Assembly: GCA_022575985.1 (NCBI GenBank) | Contig: JAKSXM010000278.1 | Span: forward strand, 1 to 64,000 | Length of the DNA stretch: 64,000 bases | Direction of reading: 5' to 3' | Origin: Anagrus nilaparvatae | Lineage: Eukaryota > Arthropoda > Insecta > Hymenoptera > Mymaridae | Shown here: one piece after another, positions 44,940-56,589 of the stretch | Position numbering within the stretch: position 1 is the stretch's first letter | Layout of the letters: each line of letters opens with the position of its first letter | Position numbers and translations under genes: made by a program | The notes under the pieces: generated by a model | The model's input: only the letters and a program-made list of their open reading frames with translations | What the model was told of the DNA's origin: nothing | Database searches by the model: none

Positions 44940-46993
44940 GAACTAATTTAACGTTCTAAATGATTACAAGCGCGCGTTAAAATTTAAATATAATATATGC
45001 TATGCACGATATGCAGCATAAACTATACTATAATGTAAAATTATTTCTACTCGCCTGCGAATTAAAGTATCTCTGTAACGACGAATATTTTATAATTTTA
45101 AATTTAAACAAAAATACGAAATTATTTAAAACTGTTACATCTTTAGCACAAAACCATCACATTTTAAATGAATACGCCTTTTTTTGAAATGGAAAACGTT
45201 TAATATTTCTGTTATTTTAATAAACTAAACATGGCAAATTTTCTCCTCAATCATCATAAATATAATTAAGGTAAAATAATATTAATAATAAAAATTATAT
45301 TAATTATTTAATTTTATTTAATGATTTTTGTAAATATAATATATTTATCTATAAACATAAAATTTATAAAATAAATGCATATAAAAACTATTTAAAAAAA
45401 AAAAAAAAATTATAGGTATACACACACGCGTCGTCCCAACAATTGTTACTTTCCTCGAATTTTTTAAAACCATAAAAAGGATAAACTACTTTGTCTCCAT
45501 TCAAGAACATATAGGTACATAATTTTTATATAAATTTAAACATATAATTTTTAACTATATTTAATTATATTTTCTATAAATATGTACAGTAATTAATAAT
45601 AATCAATAAATATAGGTACTTTTCAAAGAAACTGTATATATTTCTATCAATAACGTCACAATGCACTTATTATTATCCATTTCTTCAGATTTTTTTTTTA
45701 AATTTTGGTTTTCAAAATAACTAAAATTTTTAATGGTACCACTGTATAATGTAAATTTCTTATGAAATTTTATATTTATTTTTTATTTTACAAACGGTTT
45801 TGAAATTTTTAATAAAATATTTAAATAATATTAATTTTTTTAAGTTATAATAAAAAAACTCTTGATTGAAGCAAACAAATTTTTTCATAATTGAATACCT
45901 TATTTTTTCATCCAAACATGTTACTAATAAAAATGCATTAAGCAAAATATTGCATACATTTAAAAAAAAAGCCCAGCAACCCAACCATATTGAAATTAAA
46001 AATAAAATTGAAAAAAAATCCATGAAAGGCAAAGCCGCGCTTTTTAAAATTTATTTTTTTATTTATTAAAAATCAATTAAAACTAATAATTTGTTATTTA
46101 TTTACGTTTTTATAAGTCAATTAACTAACAATGATGAATATTTCATTTATTATTTTATTTTTTATTGAGTATAAATACATAAATACTTTAGATATACTAT
46201 TAATACACAGTATGTATACCGTTCCTTTGAGAAGCACCCATACATCCTGTATTATATTTTTACCATAATATAGCCATAATTCATGGCAATAAGACATAAA
46301 TTGACCAATTTGGCGAATAGTTCATAATAATGGCCAACCAAATTATAGCCATCAGTTTATTAAATAATAAATTTACAATAGTAAATAAAAATTCCTAAGA
46401 ATAAGTTTACTACCTTGATGGTAATTACCCCAAAAAAAAATTTTACTATATAAATATACACACAAATACACGCACATACATACTTTTTTTAAAATATGGT
46501 TTTTTTACTTCTTAGAATCTTAAAACACGCTTTATAGCACATTTATATATCACAAAAATTAAAAATTAAAATTTGTTAATTTAAAATTAATAATTTTTAA
46601 TTTACTCTTATTCAAATATTTCTCCACTATATATAATTATATATTTTATTTATTATTGTTAATTTATAATTAAAAAAAATAAAATATAAAAATTTTAACA
46701 AAATTTCAATTTTTAATATTTGAAAACTTTACTTTTTACTTATAAATATTATTTCTTTATTTTTACGAACTTTAAAAAAAAATTATAGATAAAATAAATT
46801 AAAGATATAAATTAAAAAAATAATAAAAAAATAAAAACTTTGGTAATATGATAACCTAATGACCATAATATATCCTGAATTGATGGCCATAAACCTACAT
46901 ACCATCAGCAAAGAAGGCCATATTAGTATAAAAATTTAACACAGCATAATGATTTAAAAAATTATTCTAATAATAAATATAATTTTTCTTATG
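44940..46993. other. AT-rich intergenic DNA
   Basis: No supported gene; ORFs here are short and low-complexity. ATGGCCAT/TGGCCA words cluster at about 46260-46350 and 46850-46930, possibly arms of an old repeat. Confidence 0.5.
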
Positions 46994-46997
46994 TTAA

Positions 46998-47776
46998 CCC
47001 TCAGCAATACGGGTGCCTTCCGAAATCGTTAGAGCACGGGGGGTCCAGCGGACAACGACTTTGAAAGCTTATAGCTCGGTCAAAATAGGTCCAAAATTAA
47101 TTTTTTTTTTTTTTTTTTTTTAACGTACAAGAATACAAAAAAATTTTTCAAATTACTACTAAGACATAAAAAAAACCTTATAACCAGTTTGTGTAAACAC
47201 AATCTAAATGCATGGAACATGTTTACTTCCAAATGAGGACTAGGTATAATACAAATGTTACTCAACATTATAATACAATTTTCTATTTTTATAATTTGTA
47301 ATTATCACCTCAATAACTATTAAGATTCTAAACCCAAACTATTTTGATTCCCTAAACCTGAATTATTCCAAATCCCTGAACCTAAATTATTCCATAAGTC
47401 CCTAAATCGTGATTATTCTAAGTCCATAAACCTGTATTATCCTAAAAAATCCTTAAGTCAAGATTTTTCAAAATCTTTTAAAAGTATTTTATTTATTTAT
47501 ATATACTTACCTAATTATTCTAAGTCTCAATTGACCCCCCCCCCTTAAAAAGGACAAATTTGACCCTCCCCCTTAATTTTCAAGTTCTGAAGTACCCTCT
47601 CCCTATAAACATGTTCCATGTTAATAACTGAAGCTGTCATCATTTGAAATTATTAGTACCAACATCAAAATAAATTACCAAACTTACATAGAGGGTGCCA
47701 CGGTCTATTTAGGGAAATACAACGACTTTTAAAACTACCATGAGGTCCAGTGGACCCCCCCCCTAGCTGCTAAGGG
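46998..47776. mobile_element. piggyBac-like MITE
   Basis: TTAA followed by CCCTCAGCA at the left and TGCTAAGGG followed by TTAA at the right (TTAA at 46994-46997 and 47777-47780). TTAA targets with CCC-starting ends are the piggyBac signature. Subterminal GGGGGGTCCAGYGGAC is shared by both ends in inverted orientation. No transposase. About 447 bp of its interior is a copy of the minisatellite-bearing repeat. Confidence 0.65.
47178..47624 (-). repeat. Unfamiliar minisatellite-bearing repeat element, copy 2
   Basis: In reverse complement it has the same layout as 31167-32158: TTAACATGGAACATGTT end; a G-tract segment with GGGTCAATT; about five degenerate units of roughly 24 bp related to AAGTCCCTAAACCTGAATTATT; then AACATGTTCCATG and a block ending ACACAAACTGGTTATAA. 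The interior has diverged strongly while the ends are almost unchanged. Confidence 0.65.
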
Positions 47777-47780
47777 TTAA

Positions 47781-48100
47781 ATACGTATTTATTTATTTTC
47801 AAAACACTTCATATATTTTTTTTAACTATAATTTAATAATAATTTTTTAAATTATTTCAGTAAATAAAAATCCCAACAAAAAGTAAATTTTATTTATTTA
47901 CTTATCAACGAGAATTTACGTATTTAAAATTTAAATTTTCATACAAGGGCTTTTAAATTGTACATAAAACTAATTTATTATTTATTTAAATTTTATAATA
48001 ATTTTTTTTTTAATTTAATAATAAAATTATTACTATTAAAAAAATAAAACAAAATATATATTTATAATATAAATAAGTAAAATTAAAAAAATAATTTAAA
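47781..48100. other. AT-rich flank of the OTU-like gene
   Basis: Nothing but A/T-rich simple sequence before the ATG at 48101. Its composition matches the downstream gene. Confidence 0.5.
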
Positions 48101-48889
48101 ATGTCAACTAACGTATTAAAATTAATAAAAGATAATAATAATTTATATAGATGTATGTCTCAAGCTAATTATAAATCACAAAATTTTTTTTCAAGAATCA
48201 AAAAGGAATTCGGTAATTACATTCAAAAAAATTGGAATATTGTATGACAAAACATAGAAAATATCTATAACATAAAAAATATAAATGTATTTAAAAAATT
48301 TATAAATAAAAAAAAACCAGAACTTTCTTTTAATCTCGAAAAAATTAAATATGAAATAATTATATTTTCTAAAACTTTTAATAAATCAGTTAAAGTTGTT
48401 TTTGCAAACGTGAATGATAATAAATTAAATTTTTTTGAACACATAATTGAAAATAATATATGTGAAATAATATTCATACAAACTAAAAACGATATTACAA
48501 AAAATTATGAATATGATTTAAAAATTGAAATATTAAACAATTCAACCCATAATAAAATAGCAGATAAAAGTGAAATAGAAAATCCAAATTACATGACTTT
48601 AATAAATAAAAAAAATCATAAAATAGAAAAAATAACATTTTCTTCAAATTCTAAACAAATAAATAATAAAATACAAAAGAATTTAATACAAAATAACAGT
48701 AAATTAAAAGATTATAATTTTATAGAAACTTTAAAAGATCAAAACAATATATTTCATTTATTCAGTTACATTATGTATAATTTAAAACAAATATTTAATT
48801 TAAGATAAATATTTAAAAAATGATATAACTGATTATATTAAAATTACTTTAAATGCTTTAAACATGAATAATAATAATAATAATAATGG
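48101..48889 (+). pseudogene. Double OTU-like gene, 5' part (split by LINE B1)
   Basis: One frame from ATG 48101 with a TGA at 48245 and a stop at 48806; a one-base shift there continues open text to the AAT repeat at 48869. The N-terminal DNNNLYRCMSQ...YKSQ...IKKEFGNYI follows the OTU deubiquitinase pattern DGNCLFR.hS.., but the catalytic Cys position is Asn (codon 48140). A second start of the same pattern, KDQNNIFHLFSYIMYNL, lies at 48734, again with Asn (codon 48746) for Cys. The protein is extremely Asn/Lys/Ile-rich. OTU proteases cleave ubiquitin; both copies here would be catalytically dead. The fold assignment is by motif only. The gene resumes at 53595. Confidence 0.5.
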
Positions 48890-50274
48890 GGTGGTCGGGA
48901 AATCGGGGACCTTTTTGGTGAATACCTGACATGCTGGAATGAGATGGGATAATCCCATGGACTGGTAGGAGTTACTGATTGACACGACGCTGTACAAGCT
49001 ACAGACCACTTGTTTGGTCCTTTAGTGTCGATAACTCCAGGTGGGATTGAACAGCCTTCTCGTGGATACCCTGTGGATACCCTCTTGGCTGAGATCCTAA
49101 GTGCTTCTTTCAGTTACCAGTTATAGTTTCTTTTTTTTTTTTTTTTTTTTTTTTTTTTCTCCACCTTACTCCTTTTTTTTTGGATGCTAGGTGGAATCAC
49201 TTCTTGCCCGATGCCCTCGAACTCATTGTGAGGGGTGCGTTGTCTATGAGGACGTCTGCGAGTGGGGCATACATTTCCTCTAACTCGGATGCCTCTAAAG
49301 TCAGCTTTAATATTTTAATTTCTGCTATACACTAATGCTAAAGACATTGGTGTATTGGTATGAAGAATGGCACGTATGGCTGGGGCTTTTCTGGAGCAGG
49401 GCCCCACAGCAATGTCACCCTACCCTATATAGCTAGGACACCATTGCTGCTGGTTCCTTCGTGTCCGTGTCCTTCGCCTGCTGTCTGTTGGGGGGATTCA
49501 GAAAAAGCCACGAAAAGATCTGAAAAGTTCGCTGGGATTGGCTGTATGTGTTTCTGTCTAAACAAAAAACTGTTTACTTTAAATGTGATACATATGTGTT
49601 GCAGCCAATAACTTTGGGACGTAAGGCTCGAAGTGGTGATTATCAGATAAACCCTGATAACTGTAGGTGCTGGGCACGGACATGACTGATCCTAGGATCC
49701 CTGTTTTGGTGAGCCCTGGGGCGCTTGCTTCATGACTAGTCAAAGATGCTTTTTGTTCAGAGCTTCTTTGACTAGCCTAATAAAATTTAATCGAATTTTG
49801 TAGGTGTGTAGGCCTCGGGAGCGGATGTCTGGGTGGATGTCGCATTCTTTCTTGCAATGCAAATCGAATGCTGAAACGGCACGAGCTGTTTTTTACCTGG
49901 TGATCCATTGTAGAGTTAACTTATTACCTTTCTTTTATGTGCATCGCTGGGATCTTAGCCAATTGCTAGAAATGGCCTATGAGGATCCTGTTAATACGAC
50001 GGGTAAAAATATCGTATTATGTCAGCAGACATCTAATCTGCAGGACTTGCAACTATCACCCCCCTGTGTCTTGCACTCAGGGTGAAGATTGCTGTGGGTC
50101 TGAATTCCCGGTCCTAGAATATCACTTTTTCCCACTTTATTACAGGTACACTAATTACAATAGTTTTTTCTTTTTTTTTTTTTCTCCAGGTTTTCATATC
50201 GAACAGAGGGTACCCTTACCCGCATTCATCCAAGGGCGCTTAGTCCAGCGACACAGGCTATTTTAACAATAAAT

Positions 50275-52226
50275 ATGCAAAATGATAAAACATGTATACC
50301 TCAGGTTGATAACTCACTTCAAGGAGTGATGAATTCAACTATCGGTTCCGATCGTGTGAAAGCCCCGGTGGCCGGCACCGGTCCCATGGATTCTGAGGAG
50401 GGCCAAAAATTTTGCATGGAGACGGATTTAACACCATTTTCCGTCCAGGGGGGACTTCAGGGGGAAGTCCAAGACATCGTTATGCTTGAACATATTCAGC
50501 ATCCACTAACTGCGCTAGGTGCAGGGAATATTGAAGAACCAAGTTATGCGGACAACTTCAAATATCTGCGGAACTTAGCATATGGCACTGGTAGTCTTGA
50601 CACAGACCAGGCCTTTGATCAAGCAGTGGTCGAAAAACCCAATGCCTTCCTTCACCACATCTCTGTTTTGAAGGACGCTATACAGGCTTTGGAAAAACAC
50701 CACAAGGATATGAAGGAAGCCCATGACAGCATGTCACAACACTGTACAACAAAACAGAAAAATTGCGGCATGCCAATTAAGAATGGAGTAAGCCTCTTCG
50801 GCAATGTGCTCGCCCAACTTGAGCTAATAACGAAGAGACTCAATGCAGAAACGCATGATATGGAGTCTGCTCTTAAAAAAGCAGCACATAAGCAGCAGGC
50901 AAAGAGGGTCCGATCGCCTTCCTCTGGAGATAATTCCCCAGAGTCAAACCAAGCGAAGAAAAGAATTCCTTTAAACCTTAGCAACTCTAGCAATACAGCT
51001 AAATCTGAGGAGGAGCAGCAGAACAGCGCTCAGCTCCAGGAAGAGGAAAGAAGGAAAATGCTGCTTCAAGAAAACCAAAAGAAGGAGCAAGAGCAGAGGA
51101 AGAAGGAGAAAGCGCGCCTGGAACAGGAGGAAAAAGAGCGGCGACAAAAAGAGAAACTGTTTCAGAAACAAAAGAAGAAAGAAAGTCTGCTACAACTACT
51201 TCAAAAGCAGAAGCCGAAGCAGAATAAAGTGAAGCAGCCACCAAAAGAGAATCAACCTGCGGGGGGAGAACCTCCCAATAAGGAAGATGACTCAAAGGTG
51301 GTACCTAGCAACAGCAAGGTGGACGGCCCACAGGATAGCTCCGGGATCTCCTCCAACAGCAATGGAGATAGGGGCGCCCCTAGGCATAGATCCACAAAGG
51401 AAAAGAAGCAGCAGAAGAAACTTAAAAGGCTGCAGCTTTAGCAGGGAAATAACCCTCCCGAAAAGACGGATCAGCCAACTAAGCTAACGCAAGTGGCTGA
51501 CGGAAAAGAGCAACAAAGGCAGTCGCAACCCCCGAAGCTACCAGAAAACTGGCAGACTATGGGGAAAGGGAAGAATAAACCCAGAGCCAAGAAGACCCAA
51601 CAGGCAAAGGAACCTGCCGATAAGGATAAAGTTCCTTCCAATATGGGAAGGCGCAGGTTTAGAAAAAGGAAGGAAGCCTTCCAGATTACCCCAGCGGCGG
51701 GTAAAACTTACGAGGAAACGCTTCTCGATTTAAAGAGAAACGTTAACCTCAAAGAATCTGGCACGAAGGTCCATTGCATCAGAAAAACTCAAAATGGCAG
51801 TGTCCTCATTGAGTTGGAGGCCATTGAGGACCGACAAAAGCTGAGAGATGCAGTGGAGTCGGTAACGGGCCCTGAATCGAATGTTCGTGATCTGATTCCA
51901 ATGCTCAAGCTTGAAGTTCGAGACTTGGATGGAGTCACGAAGGAGCAGGAGATACAGGAGGCCGTTGCCAAGGCTATTGGCATGGAAAATGGTGACCTAC
52001 TTGAAGTCATCATTTTCAAAACGAAAGGGACAACCAGCCATATGGCCGTTGTTGACCTCCTGGAAGCAGACGCTCTACGCCTGGCTAAAAAGGGCAAAAT
52101 CCAGATTGGCTGGGCGCCGAGTAGAGTGCGACTTCGTGCAGACGTAAGGCGTTGCTACAAATGTCTGGGCTATGGCCATAGCCAGTATGTCTGCAAAGGC
52201 CTAGACAGAAGTGAGGCGTGTCTCAA
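50275..52226 (+). pseudogene. LINE B1 ORF1
   Basis: Opens with MQNDKTCIPQVDNSLQG. A helical segment with CGMPIKNGVSLFGNVLAQLE (about 50760-50840) is shared with A2 ORF1. A long Lys/Glu/Gln-rich coiled-coil stretch follows, then a TAG at 51439; the same frame continues (51442 onward) into the conserved central domain and one zinc knuckle, CYKCLGYGHSQYVC (about 52154). At about 52226 the second knuckle is cut and the frame runs directly into the ORF2 endonuclease, so an internal deletion of roughly 330 bp fused ORF1 and ORF2. Confidence 0.82.
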
Positions 52227-53594
52227 GTACTGGCTTTCCGATGACACCGACTGCTGCGCAATATGGCTTCGAGGTAGAGCCCAAACGTCCCTTACCCAAA
52301 AAGGGAATGGAAATTGCCACGTTTGGGCCAAGTGTGGGGAGATAACTTATATAAGTTGTTATCTGTCCCCAAACGACAGCTCGCAAGAGCTGGCTACAAA
52401 GTTGGTCAGCATCGAGAGCACGGTCCGAACGGCGACTGGTGGCGTCATCCTTGGTGGAGACTTCAACGCCAGGGCCTTGGAATGGGGCATGCCAACGACC
52501 AACCCCAGGGGACGAATGGTGCTCGAAATGGCCACTAGATGCAAACTAGTGGTCAAGAATAGAAGCAACAAGCCCACCTACGAGAGGGCAGGGTGGGGTG
52601 CCTCTATCCCGGACATATCCTTCTCTACAGAAGCTGCGTCTGGGACAATAGGCGACTGGAGGGTGATGGATGATCAATACAATGGTAGTGATCACCATTA
52701 CATCGCCTTCCGGGCGTCCTCTGGGCTGGAACGTCTCAAGGATGGACGAAGACAGATTCGAGGAGTATCTTCGAATCGAGTCAGCGTCCATCCCCGCTTG
52801 GCATGGAGGGGCTACAAGTCCCCACGAGGCTGAAATCTTAGTTAAGAAAGTAACGTCTCTATTACGTGGGGCTTGTGATGCCTCGATGCCTCGCCGTAGG
52901 CCCTGGAAAGGGAGAAAGCCCGAAACAGCTGAGCTCCGAAAGGAATGCCATAGGACGCGACGAAGGGCGCAAAGAGCACGGGACAGACCTGAGGCTGCTT
53001 CGCTTTCGCAGAAACACAAGGACGCCAAACACCGGCTGGCCAAGGCCATCCGCCAAAGCAAGGCTCGATGTCTGCGTGCATTACGGGAAGATGTAAATAA
53101 GGATCCCTGGGGCCTAGGCTACAAAGTCGTAATGGGCAAGTTGAACCGGGGGTCTGACAACATGATGGACGCGGTGTCGACCGAACGGATCGTCAATGCT
53201 CTCTTCCCTGAAAGGCCCATCCGGGAAAATCCGGTTGAGGTGATACCCAGGGAGGAAGTGCCGCTGTTCAGCAAAGGCGAGATGGTCAAATCCATAAAGG
53301 CCATGAAAAATGGCAAGGCGCCGGGGCCAGATGGGATACCAGCGGAAGTGCTCAAAAGAGCGGTCAAAGTGGTCCCTGGTATCCTGTTAAGCATGTTCAA
53401 TGCGTGTTTGGTGGCGGGAGTGTTTCCAAAACAGTGGAAGGTGGCACGTCTCGTGCTCTTGAACAAGGGCAAGGGGGGAGCCTCGGACTCTCCATCGTTT
53501 CACAGACCTTTGTGTATGTTAAATACTATTGGGAAGGTGATGGAGAGCATGCTCCGGGCAAGGCTCAGAAAGGCAATCGAGGAGGGCGGTAGTA
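52227..53594 (+). pseudogene. LINE B1 ORF2, endonuclease and 5' RT part
   Basis: Endonuclease text from WLSDDTDCCAIWLRGRAQ through GGDFNARALEWGMPTTN and GSDHHYIAF. A small deletion near 52715 shifts the frame, and the rest is read in the 52670-53938 frame: RPLGWNVSRMDEDRF, KAPGPDGIPAEVLK and CLVAGVFPKQWKVARL, ending RKAIEEGG at the AAT tract. The ORF running on to 53938 is a chance fusion with the host gene. Confidence 0.85.
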
Positions 53595-53938
53595 AAAATA
53601 ATAATAATAATAATAATATAAATAAAAACCAAATTAATAATAATAAAGTATATAATCCAAACAATCAATTTTGGTCAATAACTTGCATAAATAATTATAA
53701 AAATTTTTTAACGAATTGTTTAAATTACTTTAGCGAAACGGATATATATTTAATTACTTTTTCTTTTATATATCAAAAAAATATTTCAGTCTATAAAATT
53801 AATAATTTGAACAAGTTAGAATTATTATATAATAACATAATAAATAATGTCGAATCACAAGCTATTTTTATAAAATCAATGAATATTGATAATGAACCAA
53901 TTAACTTGCACTATAATTTATATTTAAATGTAAAATAA
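53595..53938 (+). pseudogene. Double OTU-like gene, 3' part
   Basis: Continues after the LINE with an Asn-rich AAT-coded stretch, then NQFWSITCINNYKNFL, YLITFSFIYQKNISVYKI and AIFIKSMN...NLHYNLYL, ending TAA 53936-53938. The terminal LHYNLYL fits the OTU His motif (HY in the last strand), so this would be the end of the second OTU-like domain. Codon use matches 48101-48868 and not the LINEs. No part of this segment belongs to the retroelement. Confidence 0.5.
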
Positions 53939-54842
53939 ACGTTAATCATTTTATACGTAATTTAGAAACAGATCATAAATTATTTAAGATAATGAGTTAT
54001 GCAATTTATATCTTTCCCTCGAGCATTCTTGACAGGCATGCAGCCGCAGACTGCTATCCTAAACTATCCTTGAGGAAGAGGCATATTAAAGGGGCTCCAA
54101 GGTTTTCTCCAACCTAAGTGCGATATAAGCCACATACAGGGTTGCCTTAGACCTGAAGTATTGGCTCTTAGCATGGGAGAATTCTACCTCGAGCACAGCG
54201 ACGTAGCCGATTAAAGGTAGTCGCGAGTCCCGCTAAATCATGACTGCAGGTTGTATTTTCTGGTTTAGTAATGTGTGAAGGTGATGGGTTATTGGGTTAT
54301 TGGGAAGTGGCATTGTCATCAGACAAGGAGGAGCAATCCTCCATTCTGTAGGGGATCTATCTATGGAATCAATGCCGCCTGGTTCCAGATTAAAATCTGA
54401 CATCAGCCCTCATGACTCCACTGGTAGATGCCTGACCTGTTCCATGACAGGTATAAAACATTGTGGAATGGTAGCAAACATAGAGGTGGAAACACTTCGC
54501 CTGTTAGATTGAGGATTGGTGTTCCCTCGCGTCACCGTCTCTCAATCGAAGTCTGTTACATGCCGGATTAATAATCGTATGTGATGTCATCAGACATGGT
54601 GGTGAAAACCCCCCGATCTGTAGGACTATTATTACTGGATGGACGCTGGAAGCTGATAGATACTCTCTGTCAGCGACTAACATAAATCCTTTAATAATAC
54701 TCTGAAGGGTACTCTTACCCAACTAAGGGCCCTTTGTCCAGGGACACAGGCTTATTTTATGTACAATGCTAAATAAATACAGTGAATTACCCCAGGTTGA
54801 TACCCTCTTACAGAGGATAATTCAACCTCTGATTCCGATCAA

Positions 54843-56589
54843 GTGAAAGCCTTGATGGTCAGAGCCGGAGACACGGATTCTGGGGGTCTCCAATTTAGCA
54901 TTTCTCAGCAGCAAGGGCAGAACACCACGCCCACAGAGCAACAACATCTAGCTTTAATTAATGCTGAAAAAAAGACGGCAAAGGTAGTCTTAACTAGGCT
55001 AGAGGTCGAGGATTCCTCCCGCAAATCCTCAATGGAAGGTGGTATATGCGCAAAATGTGGCGCCCAAAAAGGTTCAAGCAACAGCTTGATACGGCCTTCT
55101 ATTCTGAAGGACCAGAGGTCATATTCGTTGCCTAATGTTAGCGAAGTTGGGCCTGATGACGAAGGCAAGAGGGAAGAAAATATAGAAAGATATCTCCGAA
55201 TATCAAAGGACTATAACAAGGCGTGCATTGAAATCCACTCAAACATGGAGAGAGATATTACTCAGATGAGAGACTCAGTCAAAGTACAGAAGAACTGTAA
55301 TATGACAGTCAAAAAAGGCATAGCTGAGTTTGAAAAATATTTAGCCAGGCTTAAGACAATTTTTAAACTGCAGCAGGAGCTTTTAAATGGAAAACAAAAA
55401 CCCGATATTCCTATAGAGGAAGCATTAGGGGTTATGTCTGGAAAAGGAAAGAAGAGGGCTCGGACTGCGTCCCGAGGCCCACCCGGAAAGGAGAATACAA
55501 AAAAGAGACCGGCGCAGAAAACGTCCCCGGAACTCCCTCCAAGGAAGACCTTCGCTAATGCAGTGATGTCTCCTCCGAAAGATATGGTTCAGGAGGTAAA
55601 TCAGTTAGCTTCTGGCCAGCAAACGCAGCCAAAAGATGTAGCTACAGATACCTCCCCTCCAGACGAGGATGATTTCGTCGCTGTTAAAAGCAAAGGTCAA
55701 AGAAAAAAGGAAAAGAAGAAAAAGAAAAAAGAGTTTGAAAGAAAGGAGGCAGAGGCTCGTAAAAACCAAGAGCAGGAACAGAAGAAGCAGCAGGAGAAGG
55801 AACAGCCAAAAATAACTGCAGCGGCAGCAAACCTGCGGCAGGGGGCAGAAAATAAAAGAAGCAAAAAGAAAAAGCCGCAGAAGAAGGAAGGAGATGGCGT
55901 ATCTCCTCCTTCCGAGGCGACAGAAAAAGGCAGGAGAAAGAAGCGCCAGAACCGGCGCATAAGGATCTCTAAGCGTAAGGAGGCTCTAATAATAAAGTCT
56001 CCTGAAGGGAAGTCTTATGCAACAGCCCTGCTGGAGATCAAAAGAGGTGTCCAACTAAAAGATTCAGGGACTGAGGTTCAAGGAACTGATTCCCCACCTA
56101 ACCGTGGAGATCAGAAGCCTAGATGGTACTACTGGTAGCGACGAAGTGAGGCAGGTGATAAAGGAGGCAACCAAGCTGCAGAACGATGACGACATAAAAG
56201 TCGCCATCTTCAAGGCTAAGGGTACTAAGGCGGATATGGCGGTCGTAGACCTACCAGAAGCCGCCGCACTAAAATTGACCAAAAAAGGCCGGCTAAATAA
56301 TGGCTGGTCTAATTGGCAAGTGCGCTTAAGAGCCGAGGTTACACGGTGCTTTAAGTGTCTTGGTTTCGGCCACAACCAGTGGTCATGTAAGGGCATGGAC
56401 CGAAAATTTGCGTGTTTTAAATGTGGAGTTCAAGGCCACAAGTCAGAAAATTGTCCTGTGGAAAAAGCAGAATGCTTCCTCTGCAGGGAAAGAGCTGACA
56501 AGGCCAAGACCGACCACCTTCCAGGATGCGGAGCATGTAAGTGTTATCGGGAGGCACTTACTGCAAGGAAGATAAAGTGTCATCGGTAA
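54843..56589 (+). pseudogene. LINE A2 ORF1
   Basis: Gag-like ORF1 in two frames. The first (54843-56138) has an N-terminal zinc-like CAKCGAQKG, a helical segment CNMTVKKGIAEFEKYLARLK, then a highly charged Lys/Glu/Gln region. About 118 bp present in A1 are missing near 56083, shifting the frame; the second part (56104-56589) holds the central domain and three zinc knuckles, ending in TAATG overlap with ORF2. The N-terminus also appears frameshifted relative to B1 (4 nt fewer near 54818). Confidence 0.85.

Larger units (their letters stand above)
48890..53594 (+). mobile_element. LINE B1: R1-clade non-LTR element lacking its 3' end, inserted in (AAT)n
   Basis: Starts GGGGTGGTCGGG right after seven AAT units and ends mid-RT (AIEEGG) at 53594, next to more AAT units, so it lies inside an AAT tract of the OTU-like gene. 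It has a 1.38-kb 5' UTR (poly-T at 49131-49158), ORF1 and the 5' half of ORF2. The rest of RT, the zinc motif, 3' UTR and poly-A are absent. That is the reverse of the usual 5' truncation. Confidence 0.85.

Noticed and set aside
49360..50266. ORFs in the 5' region of LINE B1
   Set aside because: Located in the 5' UTR, no conservation of the text in A2 or C, poly-T runs nearby.
52670..53938. 422-codon ORF as a single protein
   Set aside because: The first part is LINE B1 RT, the last 110 codons belong to the interrupted OTU-like gene.
48101..53938. Active OTU deubiquitinase
   Set aside because: The Cys position is Asn in both domains and the gene has a stop, a frame change and a LINE insertion.
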